From Albifimbria verrucaria (Eukaryota > Ascomycota > Sordariomycetes > Hypocreales > Stachybotryaceae): 64,000 nucleotides of DNA. Position numbers and translations under genes: made by a program. The stretch lies in assembly GCA_020081605.1 (NCBI GenBank), contig JAHREC010000007.1, forward strand, positions 1,380,977 through 1,444,976. Direction: 5' to 3'. The notes under the pieces were generated by a model. It worked only from the letters and a program-made list of their open reading frames with translations, was not told the origin of the DNA and ran no database searches. Shown here in pieces: positions 52,001-64,000 of this stretch; the stretch's first letter is position 1; the number at the start of each line of letters is the position of its first letter.

Positions 52001-53233
52001 TTTATAATTGATTTAATAAGAATATATTTAATTTATAAAATAATAATTTAATACTTTTTTTATTTAATAATATATATTTATAAATAATATATATAAGATT
52101 CTAAATAAATAATAATAAAAAAGAACTTAAGAATATAATATAAAGATTTTATAAATATATAATAAGGATAATAATAATATTATTATTATTTTTTTTTAAT
52201 TATTTAATATAATTATTTTTTAATAAAAGATAAAAATTAATCTTATTAAATAATATAAATTTATTTAAAAAATATTAATTAAAAAAATAATAATATAATA
52301 GAATATTTAATAATAAATAAATATTATAAATAAATAAAAATAAAAAGCTTTTAAAATAAAAATAATCAAAATTTTATAATATCCTAAAAATAAAATAAAT
52401 ATAATTATAGAATATTATAGAATATTATAGTTTTTTAAAATAAATATATTTATTTATATTTTAATCTTTTAATAAAATTAATTTTAATTATTTATTAATA
52501 ATATTTATAATAATAAATAAATAAATATATAATAATAAAAAAATAATATATAATATTTAAATATAAAAATCTATATTATAAAAAAATAAATAAAAAATAA
52601 AATATTAAAAAGCTAAAAAAATAAAATAAAATAAAATATAAAATATATATATATATAAATATAATAATAATAATTTATAATTATAAAATAATATTATTAA
52701 TTAATAATAAAGATTATAAAAATAAAAATTAAATAAATTATTAATATAATAATATTCTAAGGCTATAAGATTTATTATTTATTTAAAAGCCTAAGTAATA
52801 TAAATAAAATACTTATAATATAATAATAATTTAAAAATAATATAATAATATAATATTTAAATAATGATATTTATAGCTAAAACTTTTAAAATAGTATTAA
52901 GCTATATAAATGTAAACTATATTATAAATAATATATTAATAATATAATATTATTCTAATAAAATATTATAAAGTTAAGGCTATTTATAGGTATAAATATT
53001 TATAAAAAAAAAGGGATAATTATTATAAAATTTAGATAATTTATTCTATAATATAAAGTAAATAATCTATAGAGTAGGTTATATAATATTAATAGTCCCT
53101 TAGAGTTAGCTTAAAGGCTTATAGATAAAGCCCTAAGCTTATAAGCTTTAGTCTTATAAAATAGGTATAGCTACCTTAGAATATATCTTATGCTACCTCT
53201 GCCTAACTCTCCTATATAGTAATTATTATAATA
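46010..53233 (+). mobile_element. Full-length 7.2-kb LTR retrotransposon remnant
   Basis: Direct LTRs at about 46,010-46,235 and 53,021-53,233. Both begin TATTATAAAATT (from TGTTATAAR...), carry the CTATAGTATAGAG palindrome region, GGCTTATA..AAAGCCCTAAGC, TTAGTCTTATAA and a TTATTATAATA end. The insertion is flanked by ATAAT (46,005-46,009 and 53,234-53,238) and interrupts a MITE precisely, which fixes its borders independently of the LTRs. The 6.8-kb interior has no open frame and is almost only A/T, so gag/pol and the superfamily (Gypsy or Copia) cannot be identified by eye. Confidence 0.75.
46717..46879. repeat. 9-bp AT minisatellite
   Basis: About 17-18 nearly perfect tandem copies of ATTATATAA, near the 5' end of the long LTR element. 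The related sequence near 33,040 has the same neighbourhood without the expansion. Confidence 0.9.
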
Positions 53234-53240
53234 ATAATTT
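50900..53240 (+). repeat. Left arm of a long inverted repeat
   Basis: The 3' part of the long LTR element including its 3' LTR is mirrored at 55,296-57,660. Anchors: 52,060-52,200 against 56,030-56,170, 52,330-52,520 against 55,690-55,900, and 51,480-51,830 against 56,330-56,650. The outer limit near 50,900 is approximate. Confidence 0.6.
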
Positions 53241-53494
53241 TATCAAGGTATTTCTTTTTTTACTTTCGTTAAAGCTTATTTTAAATAAAGAAATAAATAT
53301 ATAAAGTATCTAAGAAACTATAAAAATAAAATTTATATAGTTTCTTAGATATTTTATATATTTATTTAAAGTATTAATTCCTTCTCTTATATATATTATA
53401 AATCTTTAAGACTTATAAGAATTACTCTATAATTATAATATACCTAGTAAAAATAGTATACTTAATAAAATACTATAATATATCTATTACTTCT
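53234..53494 (-). mobile_element. Mutator-like MITE, second part, after the LTR insertion
   Basis: Resumes with CAAGGTATTTC and AAAGCTTATTTTAAATAAAG, as in the reverse complement of 29,383-29,650, and ends with ATATCTATTACTTCT at 53,494. The outer flanks of the reassembled element, AATATTTATA on the left and TATATTTATT on the right, agree at 8 of 10 positions, as expected for an old 10-bp target duplication. Confidence 0.8.
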
Positions 53495-54707
53495 TATATT
53501 TATTTAATAATATTTTTATTAATTTTAAGGATAATATTAATAGTATTAATAAAATTTTAATATAATTATTTTAATTTTATAATAATATTTTATTTAATAT
53601 TTAAAATAATAATAATATTAAAAAAGAATTATTTTTTATTAATTATTTTATTATTAATAAATTATTTAAGCTATTTATAAGTTTATAATAATATTTAATT
53701 AAATTAAAATTTTATATTAATAAATATTTAAATTAATTAATATTTAAAATATTAATTAAATAATCTTTTTTATTTATTTTTTTATAATTTATTTATTTAA
53801 TTAAATATTAATGAATTTTAATTTAATATTCTTAGTTTATTTAAATTCTATATTTAAATAATATATATATATATTTATTTTATTTCTTATTATATTTTTA
53901 TTATTAAATTATTTAAATTAATACATAATAAATTATTATTAAAATAGTTTATATTATAAATATAAAACCTTAAAAGGTTTATAAATTCTTTATTTTAATT
54001 ATAATAAAATTAATATAATATTTAAATAATTATTCTATATATTATTAAAATTATTATTATTAATATAGTTTTATTTAATAAATTTAATAATAAGATTTAA
54101 ATAAAAGCTAGAATAAAAAATAATTAAGTATTTTTTATAATTATTCTTATTCTTTAAGAATTATTTATTTTTATTTTAATTAATTTTTTATTATTTTAAT
54201 ATATTAAATTTATTTTATATTTATATAAAAATATATAAAAAATATAATTTATTTTCTATATTATTTCTTTTTTAAAAATAAGACTTTTATTTTATTTTTA
54301 TTTAAATATTTATTATATTAAAAAAAGTTTTTTTAAATTTTTTTATAATTAAAGTATATTTATTTAATAAATTATAAGTACTTATATATTTTATTATTAT
54401 TATTATTTTTATTCTTTAAATAGTCTTTTATAAATATCATTTTTATAAATTTTATTAAATTTTTAAATTATTTATTATATATTATTTATATTTAAAATAA
54501 ATATTTATTAATTATATTTAAAAGATTAATTCTTTTATTTAATAAAATAATAAGATTTATTATTTAAAATAGCTTAAGCTTTTATTTTTTTAGCTTTTAT
54601 TTTTTATTTTTATTTTTAAAGATTAATATTAATATATTTTTAATTAAATTTATTTTAAGATTTTATTTAATCTAAGATTTTAATAAATTAATATAAAAAT
54701 ATTATAT

Positions 54708-54738
<31 letters not shown>

Positions 54739-55295
54739 TTAAATAATATACTTATTTTTAAAAATATTAAATATATAAAAAGATTTTATAAATTTTTATA
54801 ATACTTTTAGATTTTATTTTTTTAAATTTTAAGTTTTATAAAAAAACATCTTATTCTTTTTTTTAAACTTAATACTTTTATATTAATTATTATAATAGTT
54901 TTTTAATTTTCTTAGGTTTTTTATTATTATATAAATAAATATTTTTATAATTTAATAAGCTTTTTTATTTAAATTTTAACTTTAAATATTTTTTTAAATT
55001 AAATTTTATCTTTAATATTTATATTAGATCTTAATAAATAATTTATTAATATTTTATAAAATATAATATTTATAATAATATTTATAATATTATTATAAAA
55101 GATTATATTTTCTTTTATAATTATAGCTATATAATTAAATTATTCTTTATATAATATTAAAAATAATATTTTAATATTTAATTTATTTAATTTATTTAAT
55201 TATTCATTTATATATAAAATATTATTAAAAATTATTATTTTATTTTAAAAGTATAATATAGTGTTAATTAAAATATATTATTAAATATCAATATT

Positions 55296-57660
55296 ATAGT
55301 ATTTATTATATAAGGAGAGTTAAATAGAGATAGTATAAAATATACTCTAAGATAGCTATATCTATCTTATAAGAGTAAAGCTTATAATAGGCTTAGGGCT
55401 TTATATGAAATAGAAGCCTTTAAGCTAACTCTAGAGGATTATTAATATTATATAATCTATTTTATAGATTATTTATTCTATATTATAAAAGAAATTACCT
55501 TAACTTTATATTAATTATTCTTGTTTTTTTATAGATATTTATATTTATAAATAATCTTAATTTTATAATATTTTATTAAAATATTATTATATTATTAATA
55601 TATTTATATATATATATATATATATATTAAACTTTTAAATAATTTTTTTTTATTCTTTTATAATATAGATTTTTATTTTCAAATATTATATTTTATTCTT
55701 TTATTATTATATATTTATTTACATATTATTATATATATTATTATTAAATAATTAAAATTAATTTTATTAAAAAAATATATATAAATATATTTTTTTATAA
55801 AAGTATAATATTCTATAATATTATATAATTATATATATTTTATTTTTAAAATATTATAAAATCCTAGTTATTTATATTTTAAAAGCTTTTTTTATAATAT
55901 AATATTTTTTAATATTAAATATTTTATTATATTATTATTTTTTTATTTAATATTTTTTAAATAAATTTATAATATTTAATAAAATTAATTTTTATTCTTT
56001 ATTAAAAAAATAATTATATTAAATAATTATATAAAAAAATAATAATAATATTATTATTATTTTTATTAAATATTTAGAAAACTCTTATATTATATTCTTT
56101 AGTTTCTTTTAAATTTTTATTATTTATTTAGGATTTTATATATTTTATTTATAAATATATATTATTAAAAAAAATATAAATTATTATTTAATAAATTAAT
56201 TATATTCCTATAAAACTAATTATTAAATTAATTTATTATAATTAATATATTAAATATAATAATTTATACTTTTTCGTAAATTATTTTATTTAAATTAAAA
56301 ATAGTTTATATTAATAATTTATTGATTTTTTAAAATTTATAAATTAATTTATTTTTTTATATATAATTTTAATTATAATATAAAAAAAATAATATTTAAA
56401 TTATTATTATATAATTAAATAATATTTATAAATATATTATTATTATTATTATTAAACTTATGAATATTTTTTTATATTAAATTTAATTTATAAAAATATA
56501 TATTAGAATTTTAATTTTAAATAATAATATTATTTTAAATACTTTTTAATATTAAATTAATAATTTTTAGATAATTTTTATTATATATTTATTTTTATAT
56601 ATCTTTATTTTTATTTATTTTATATAAAAACTTTTTAAATTAAAAAAAATTTAATATTTTTTAATATAAATATAAATAAAATTCAAAAAATAATATAATA
56701 ATATATTTATTAAAGGTTTATTAATATTATAATTATAATTTTATATTTTTATTTTTATATTAGAAAATTTAAATTTTATTATTTTTATATAATAAATTAA
56801 TATTTTTATTTTTTTAATATTTTATTATTTATATAAAAGTTTATATATATATATTATATTTTTAATAATTAATATATTTTTATAAAGAAAAATACTTAAT
56901 TTTAATATTAATAAAAATTATTATATTTATAAATATTAATTTAAAAAAATAAGATTTATTAAATTTTTATATAATATAAATATTAATATTTTATATATTT
57001 AAAAAAAATTATTATTTAAATAATTAAAATTATATATTTTTATTTATTATTATTTTTTTAAAATTAATTTTAAAAAATTTTTATTTTAATATAAATTTTT
57101 TATATTTATTTATAATTTAAATAAATTAATATAAAAATATTCTAAATATAATTATATTTTTTAATTATTTTTAATAAATTATTTATATTATTAAATAATT
57201 TATAATTTAAAATAATTTAATATAATATAATATATATTTATATTTTTTTATTTTAATTTTTAATTTTTATTAATAATATTATTAAATTATTTTATTTTAA
57301 GATTATTATTTAATATTGAAAATTAAAATATTTTATTTATTTTTTATTTTTATTTAAGTTATTTTAATAATTATTATTAAATACTTTTTATATTTTAAAT
57401 AAAAGATTATAATTTGTTATTATTTTTTTATAAAAATTAATATAATTATATTTATTATATTATTTTATATAAGTTTTATAATTTAATATAATTATAATTA
57501 ATTTATTTAAAGTTTATTAATATTATATTTTAAATAATAATTTATTATTTAATTTAGTATTTTATTTTATTAATTATTTAAAAATAAAATATAATTAATA
57601 ATTTATATTTAATTTATATTTAATAATATAATATTATTTAAAATTAATTAATAAATATAA
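55296..57660 (-). mobile_element. 3' half of a second LTR retrotransposon, reverse orientation
   Basis: The reversed LTR occupies 55,296-55,512 (AGTTAAATAGAGATAGTATAAAATA.., GCTTATAATAGGCTTAGGGC). It is followed by the reversed internal region that matches 50,900-53,020. The 5' part is missing because family C copy 3 begins near 57,665. Confidence 0.6.
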
Positions 57661-57664
57661 TATT

Positions 57665-60600
57665 TTTATTTATTAACCTTATATTTATATAAAGCTATTT
57701 ATTTATTAATCTTAAAATCCTTTTTATTCTATTTAATAAATATATAGAATTATTAAGAGTATAGTATATAATTAATAAAATAAGATATTAAAGCTTATTT
57801 ATATAAATAAAAAAATAATAATAAATATTAATAATAATAATTAAAGCCTTTAATAAAATATATATTATTAAATAAATAATAAATATAATATATAAATAAT
57901 TTATAATTATATTAAAATAATATTTAATAAAAAACCTAGCTTATTATATTTATTATATATAAAAATCCTTAAATATATTATTAAGCTTATATTATAAAAA
58001 TTATTAAATTAATTTAAATAATTTTTTAAAATATATTAAAAAAATTTATAATTTAAATTTATAATTATATTAAAAATATATTAAAATTATTTATATTTAA
58101 TAAAATTAATATAAAATTCTTTTTAAATTATATTATAATTAAATTAAATATTTTTATTATAAGATTAGCCTTAATAATCCTTTTTATAAGCTTTAAAGTT
58201 ATATATTAATTTATTTTTTAGGTTTTTATAATTAAAATAATAATATTCTTAATATAAAATTATTTTTATTATAATATTATAAATTTTTTATAATATATAT
58301 TTATAAATTTAAATCTTAAATTAATATTAAATTATATTTAAATATCTTAAAAATAATAAATAAAGTTTTTAAAAATAATATTATAATAATTATATATTAA
58401 CTTTAAAATAAAAATAAAATAATAATTTTTAATAAAATATAATTTAATATATAAAAAATAAAATATAAATTTATAAAATTTTAAAATTAATTATAATTAT
58501 AAATAAAAAAGTTTTAATAATAATAATAAAAAAGTTTATTTTATTTAAAATATAAATTAAATAAAATTTAAAAAGTTTATTAAAAATATAAATATAATAA
58601 ATATTTTATATATATTATAAATATAAAATTAATATAAAAATAAATTCTATATAATATTTTTAATAAATATAATTATTTTAAAAAGATTAATAAATTTTAT
58701 AATAATAAAATTATAATATAATTTTTATTATTAAAATATAAATTATATAAAAAATTAATTAAATTTATTTAATATTATAAATATTATAAATAAAAATATA
58801 TAATAAAATATTATATTTAAGAATTAAAATATAATTATTATATATATATTATATATTTAAAAACTAAAAATATTTATTTAATTATAAAAACTTAATTTTT
58901 AAATAATATATTTTTTATAAAAAAATTATATAATTTAATTTTATATTTATTTTATAATAAATATAAAAAAAATATATAATAAAATATTTATTTATTAATT
59001 TTATTAATTTAAAATTTTAATTTTTAAATTTAAAAGATTTAATAATTTATTAATTTTATTTTAGAAATATAATTTTTAAGATTAAAATATAATTAAATTA
59101 ATTTTTAATTTAATATTAAACTCTTTAAAAAAAGATATATTTAAAATATTTAAAATTTAATTTTATAAATAATAATTAAATTAATATTATATTAAGCTTT
59201 AATTATAATAATTTATATATTATTTTTAGATTAATAATATTAAATTTTTAATTTTAATAAATATAATTTAAAATATAAAATTTTTTTTTATAAATATTAT
59301 ATTAATATAAAAAGCTTTTTATAGAATATAATTAATTAATAAATAAATATTAATTTAATATTTTAAAAATAAATTAAATATAATATAATTATATTATAAA
59401 ATCTTATTTAAAATATAATTTATTTATTATATTTTAATATATATAATTCTTATTTAATATATTATAATAAATATATAATATTTTATATATATAAATATTA
59501 TAAATTTAATTTATAAGAATTTATTTTAAAATTAAAATATATAATTATATATTTTATTACTTTAAAATTAAGAATTTATAATTATTATTTTATTCTTAAT
59601 TTAAAAAAAATTAAAATTAATATAATTCTTTATAAATATTATATTAAAAATAAATAAAAAATTTTTTTTATAAAAACTTTAATTTATATTATTTATTATA
59701 AAATAAATATAATTAATATTTAATAATTTATAAAGTTTTTTTATAAAAATATATTAATTTTATTTTAGGCTTTTTATTTTTTAGAATATAATTATTAAAA
59801 ATAAATTAAATAATAAAAATAATATTATTAATTTAAATTAAATAATTTAAGGCTTTAAAATAATATAAATAAATATTAATAATATATTAAATAATTTTAA
59901 TTATATTATATAAATATTTTAAATTATAATAATAATTTATTTTATTATATTTTTATATTATTATTAAAATATAATAAATATATAAAGAATTATAATTAAA
60001 TTAATAATTTATTTTAATATATTTATATTATTTTTAAATTAAAAATAAAAATAAATAAGCTTATAAATTAAATTATAAATTAAATTTTAATTATAAATAA
60101 TATATTAATCTTTAAAAATACTTTAAAGCTTTAATATTTAAATTTATAATAAAATTATAAAAGAATAAAAATTATTATAATTATAAAATAAATATATTAT
60201 AAAATATAATATTTAAATAATCTTAATAATCTTTAATAATTATAAAATAATATAATTAATTTAAATTTATAATATTTATAATATATAATATAATATATAA
60301 AAAGCCTTTTAAGATTAATTTTATATAATCTTATAAATAAAATAATATAAATAATAAAATATTAAATTTAATTAAAAATAAATATTAATTTAAATATATA
60401 TATATTTTATATTTTAAAAAATATAATTATAATTATAAATATATTTAATATTATAAAAGCTTTAAAAAAGAGTTTATATTTTAATAGAAAGATTCTTTTT
60501 ATTTTAATTAATTATTTTAAGAATTAATAAATATAAAAATAATAATTATATAAAATTATATTATAATATATAATATATTAATTAATATTAAAATTATAAT

Positions 60601-63030
60601 TATAAATATAAAATATATATATATATATATATTAATAATTATAAATAACCTTTAATAATAATAAAATTTTAACTAATTTATTTAATATTTATAATAATTT
60701 TTTTAATAATAATAATAATCTTAATTTAAATTATTTTCATAATTAATTATTTTATATTATTTTATAATATTAATAGAAATTAAAAATACTTATTAAATAG
60801 TATTAAATTCTTAATAATTTAAAGATTTATTATATTATTTAATATAATTAATAAAATAATAAAAATAATATTAAAAATAAAATTATATTTATTATAAAAA
60901 ATATAGTTTTTTATTTATAAAGCTAAATAAATAATTAATCAAATTAATTTATAAAAATAATAATAAAAATAATAATATTAAAATAGCTAAAATAATATAA
61001 CCTTAATATAATATTATTATATTTTTTAAATTAATTATAATAAAGGACTTTTAATATAATCTACTTATAATAAATTAATTTAAATTTTAAATAAAATAAG
61101 CTTTAAATTAAATTATTAAATAAATGAAAAATCTATATTATATTTATAAATAAATTATTATAATAATTAATTATTATAATAATAGTCTTTATTATAATAA
61201 TAATCTATTAAGGCTTATATATTTATATATTAATAATTTATCATAAAACCTTTAAAGATCTTATTAAATATTATAATTATTAATTAATATATATAATATA
61301 AATATTATTAATAATATATATAATATAAAATTAATAATAATTTAATTAAAAATAGATTTAATTATTTTATAAAAATTAAGCTAAATTAATTAAGATTTAT
61401 TTTTAAAATTAATAAGATATATATTTATTTACTTATATTTATATATTATAATATAAATTTAATAATAAATATATTTTAATTTTAATTATAATTAATCTAA
61501 TAAAACTTATATAAATATTTAATATATACTTATATAAAATGCTTAGATATAAAATATATATTATAAAAATCTTAATTAAATTTATTTAATAAGATTTTAT
61601 ATTATATTGATTTTATTATATTTATATAAAATTAATATATTAATTATATTAATAAATTATAAATAAAACTTATTTATATATATACTTATATATAAAGTCT
61701 TTATTTATTATAAATATATTTTTAAAAATAATAAATTATATATTTAATTTATTTTTTCTATAAAATAATAAATAAAATATTTTTAAGTTCTAATTAATAT
61801 ATATTATATAATCTTAATTAAAAATCTTAAAATTAAATTAAAGACTTTATCTTTTAATATTTATTTATAAAAGATATTTTAAAGTTTAAATATTATAATA
61901 ACTTTAAAAAGACTTTTATTTTTTTATATTATAATTATAAAGATTATTAAAATCTTAAAATAAAATATAAAAAGCTAAAAAGAATATTTAAAGCTATAAA
62001 AATCTATATATATATTAAAATAATAATTAAATTATAAAGATTATTATAAAAGAAAATCTTATAAACTTATTCTATTAAAATAAAAATATTAATAAAATAA
62101 AATATTATTCTATATATACTAAAATTAATAATATAAATAAAATAACTAAATATATATTTATACTTTTTAATTATTAAAAGCTATTTAATTATATAAAGCT
62201 TTTAATTATATTAAAGCTTTATATTTATATAAATATAAATTTAAAAATATATAATTATATAAATTCTTTTTTAAAAGAAATTCTAATAATATTAATATTC
62301 TAATATTAATATAAAAAAGAATAAAATAGATATTTTTATTTAGTTTTTCTTTTAAAATATATATATAAAGTTATTATAAATTTAATATAGAATTATATTA
62401 AATTTAAAAAAGTTCTTTATATTTAATTAAAGCTAAAATAATTACTTATAAGTTATTTTAAATAAATTATTTATAATAATTAAATTTTATAAAAAATTAA
62501 ATTTTAATTATATAATAATAAATAAGTTATATATTTATATTAAATTTAATATAATAATATATTAAATTCTATAATTTTAAATTATATATTAAAATATTTA
62601 ATAATTAAAATATAATAAATAAATTATAAATAATATAAAATTAAAATAAAAAGATAATAAAATTATAATAATATTAGAATAAATTTAAATAATAAATAAA
62701 ACATTTAGTTTAAAATTTATAAAAATCTTTTAAAAGCTTTTAACTTTTAAAAATAATTATTATATTAATATATATATATATATTATATTTATAATAAAAT
62801 ATGCTTTATTTTTTAATATTTCTTTTAAGCTTTTTAATACTTTTTAAATACTTAATTAATTTAAATAAGATTTTATTTTATTTATATATTTTTCAAAAAA
62901 AGATTTTTATAATATACCTATATAATAACTATTAATTATATTTAATATAAATATAATAATAACTAATTTTAGTTTTAATTTTAAAGAATATATATAATTT
63001 TATTAAAAGAATTATTAAAATATATATTTT
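57665..63030 (+). mobile_element. Multi-kb repeat family C, copy 3 (longest)
   Basis: Starts TATTAACCTTATATTTATATAAAGC, matches copy 2 at 34,210 onward, and shares the TTTATTATAAATATATTTTTAAAAATAATAAATTATATATTTAATTT-type region near 61,705 with copy 1 near 20,790. After 62,050 it remains similar to copy 1 (62,450-62,580 against 21,715-21,840, and 62,810-63,010 against 22,090-22,270). No coding frame. The limits are approximate. Confidence 0.5.
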
Positions 63031-64000
63031 ATATATATATATAATATATTTATAATTAAAATTATAAAAGAGATTAATAAATAAAATTATATTATCTTAA
63101 AAATATATATATATATATATAATTAATTATAATATAAATTAATAAAACTTTATACTTTAAGCTTTATATATATAAATATATAATATAAAGTATTAACTAA
63201 ACCTATTTTATTTTATTAAAAGTATTAATATATTCTTAAAGGCTTTAATTTATTTTATTTATTTTTTATTGCTTTTTTAAGAATAAAGGAAAAAAGTATA
63301 GTTAGGAGTAAAGATAGGAGTAAGCTACTTTATTCTTAAAAAGTATCAATAATAAAATAAAATAAAAAGCTTAATTATTAAATATTTATAAAGTATAAAT
63401 ATATTTAAAATATATATATAATAAATATAATATATAATTAAAAGTTAAAAATAGTTTATTTATTAATTAATAATTTAAATATAAAAATAAAATATTATAA
63501 AGCTATTATATTTATAATTTATATTTATAATTAATAAGGCTTATTTATTTAATAATAAAATAAAGTATAAAGCTTTTTAAGATAATATAATATATAAAAT
63601 TATATTAAATATTTTATTATTCTATTCTTAAAAGCTATTAATAATTAATATTATTATTATTATAATTATTATTCTTTTTATATTAAAAAGTATAATTAAT
63701 ATAAAATTAAAAAGCTATTAATTAATAATTTTATTTAAAAGTATATTATAATATTATATTAAGATTATAATAAACCTGTAAATAATATTATACTTATTAA
63801 TATTAATATAATATTAAAAAATATTTCTTTTAATATAATTTAAATTAAAAATTATTTATAAAATAAAATTCTTAATATAAATATTAATTAATATTATATT
63901 ATAAATAAATTTATTTAAACTAAAGTTTTTATTTTTATATAATTTTCTTTATAATATAAGAATATAAATATATTTTATATAATAAAATATATTATTTAAA

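Larger units (their letters stand above)
13031..64000. repeat. 51-kb AT-rich, RIP-like transposon graveyard without genes
   Basis: Most lines of 60 bases have only zero to about six G or C. TA steps dominate and CA/TG steps are rare; the surviving C is mostly in CT or AGCTT contexts. That is the expected result of RIP acting on CpA and then on other contexts in repeated DNA. No open frame of useful length exists on any strand. Dispersed repeats, inverted repeats and nested elements, listed separately, can still be recognised by mismatches that are mostly C/T or G/A transitions. The block continues past the right edge. No telomere repeat, rRNA or tRNA was seen. It may be an isochore, a pericentromere or a centromere. 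Confidence 0.85.

Noticed and set aside
13031..64000. CRISPR array, telomere repeats, tRNA or rRNA in the AT block
   Set aside because: The tandem repeats have no unique spacers. No TTAGGG tract and no tRNA- or rRNA-like segment was seen.
13031..64000. Mitochondrial DNA insertion as the source of the AT-rich sequence
   Set aside because: No mitochondrial gene or tRNA is recognisable. Element ends with target duplications and transition-type differences point to RIP-converted transposons.

Overview
The window looks like a filamentous ascomycete (Pezizomycotina) chromosome segment. The genes have short introns of 46-100 bp with GT..AG ends. The protein families are typical of these fungi: a PF11951-type transcription factor without a zinc cluster, an NmrA-like protein, a fused FAD/Rieske oxidoreductase and a Ure2-like glutathione transferase. 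The right four fifths is transposon DNA so rich in A+T that repeat-induced point mutation (RIP) is the obvious explanation. The species cannot be named from the sequence.

Left part, 1-12,820: ordinary base composition and six genes. In order they are a short-chain dehydrogenase/reductase (+), a metallo-beta-lactamase-fold hydrolase (+), an FAD-dependent oxidoreductase with a C-terminal Rieske domain (+), a fungal transcription-factor-like regulator (-), an NmrA-like NAD(P)-binding protein (-) and a glutathione S-transferase (+). The mix of redox enzymes, a hydrolase, GST, a redox-sensor-like protein and a regulator resembles a small catabolic or detoxification neighbourhood, but joint function is inference. 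The GST frame is intact across five exons. The other five genes each need at least one extra base to read through, seven in total and always in the same direction. At six sites the base can be placed in a run of two to four G or C.

Right part, about 13,030-64,000: about 51 kb of almost pure A/T with no gene. It is a graveyard of nested mobile elements that can still be sorted. There is an LTR retrotransposon family with about 220-bp LTRs, including one apparently full-length 7.2-kb copy (46,010-53,233). That copy sits inside a 0.55-kb Mutator-like MITE. A second, intact MITE copy (29,383-29,926) has a perfect 10-bp target duplication. There is a 2.2-kb TA-flanked Fot1/Pogo-like element (43,391-45,594) and a 2.65-kb terminal-inverted-repeat element in two collinear copies. 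Foldback elements, a multi-kilobase family in three direct copies, long inverted repeats and AT minisatellites make up much of the rest. A few short islands of normal GC survive. The block runs off the right end and could be an AT isochore, a pericentromere or part of a centromere.

Limits: repeat boundaries in the AT block were found by eye and are approximate unless terminal repeats and target duplications fix them. Intron positions are predictions from splice signals, frame and family similarity.
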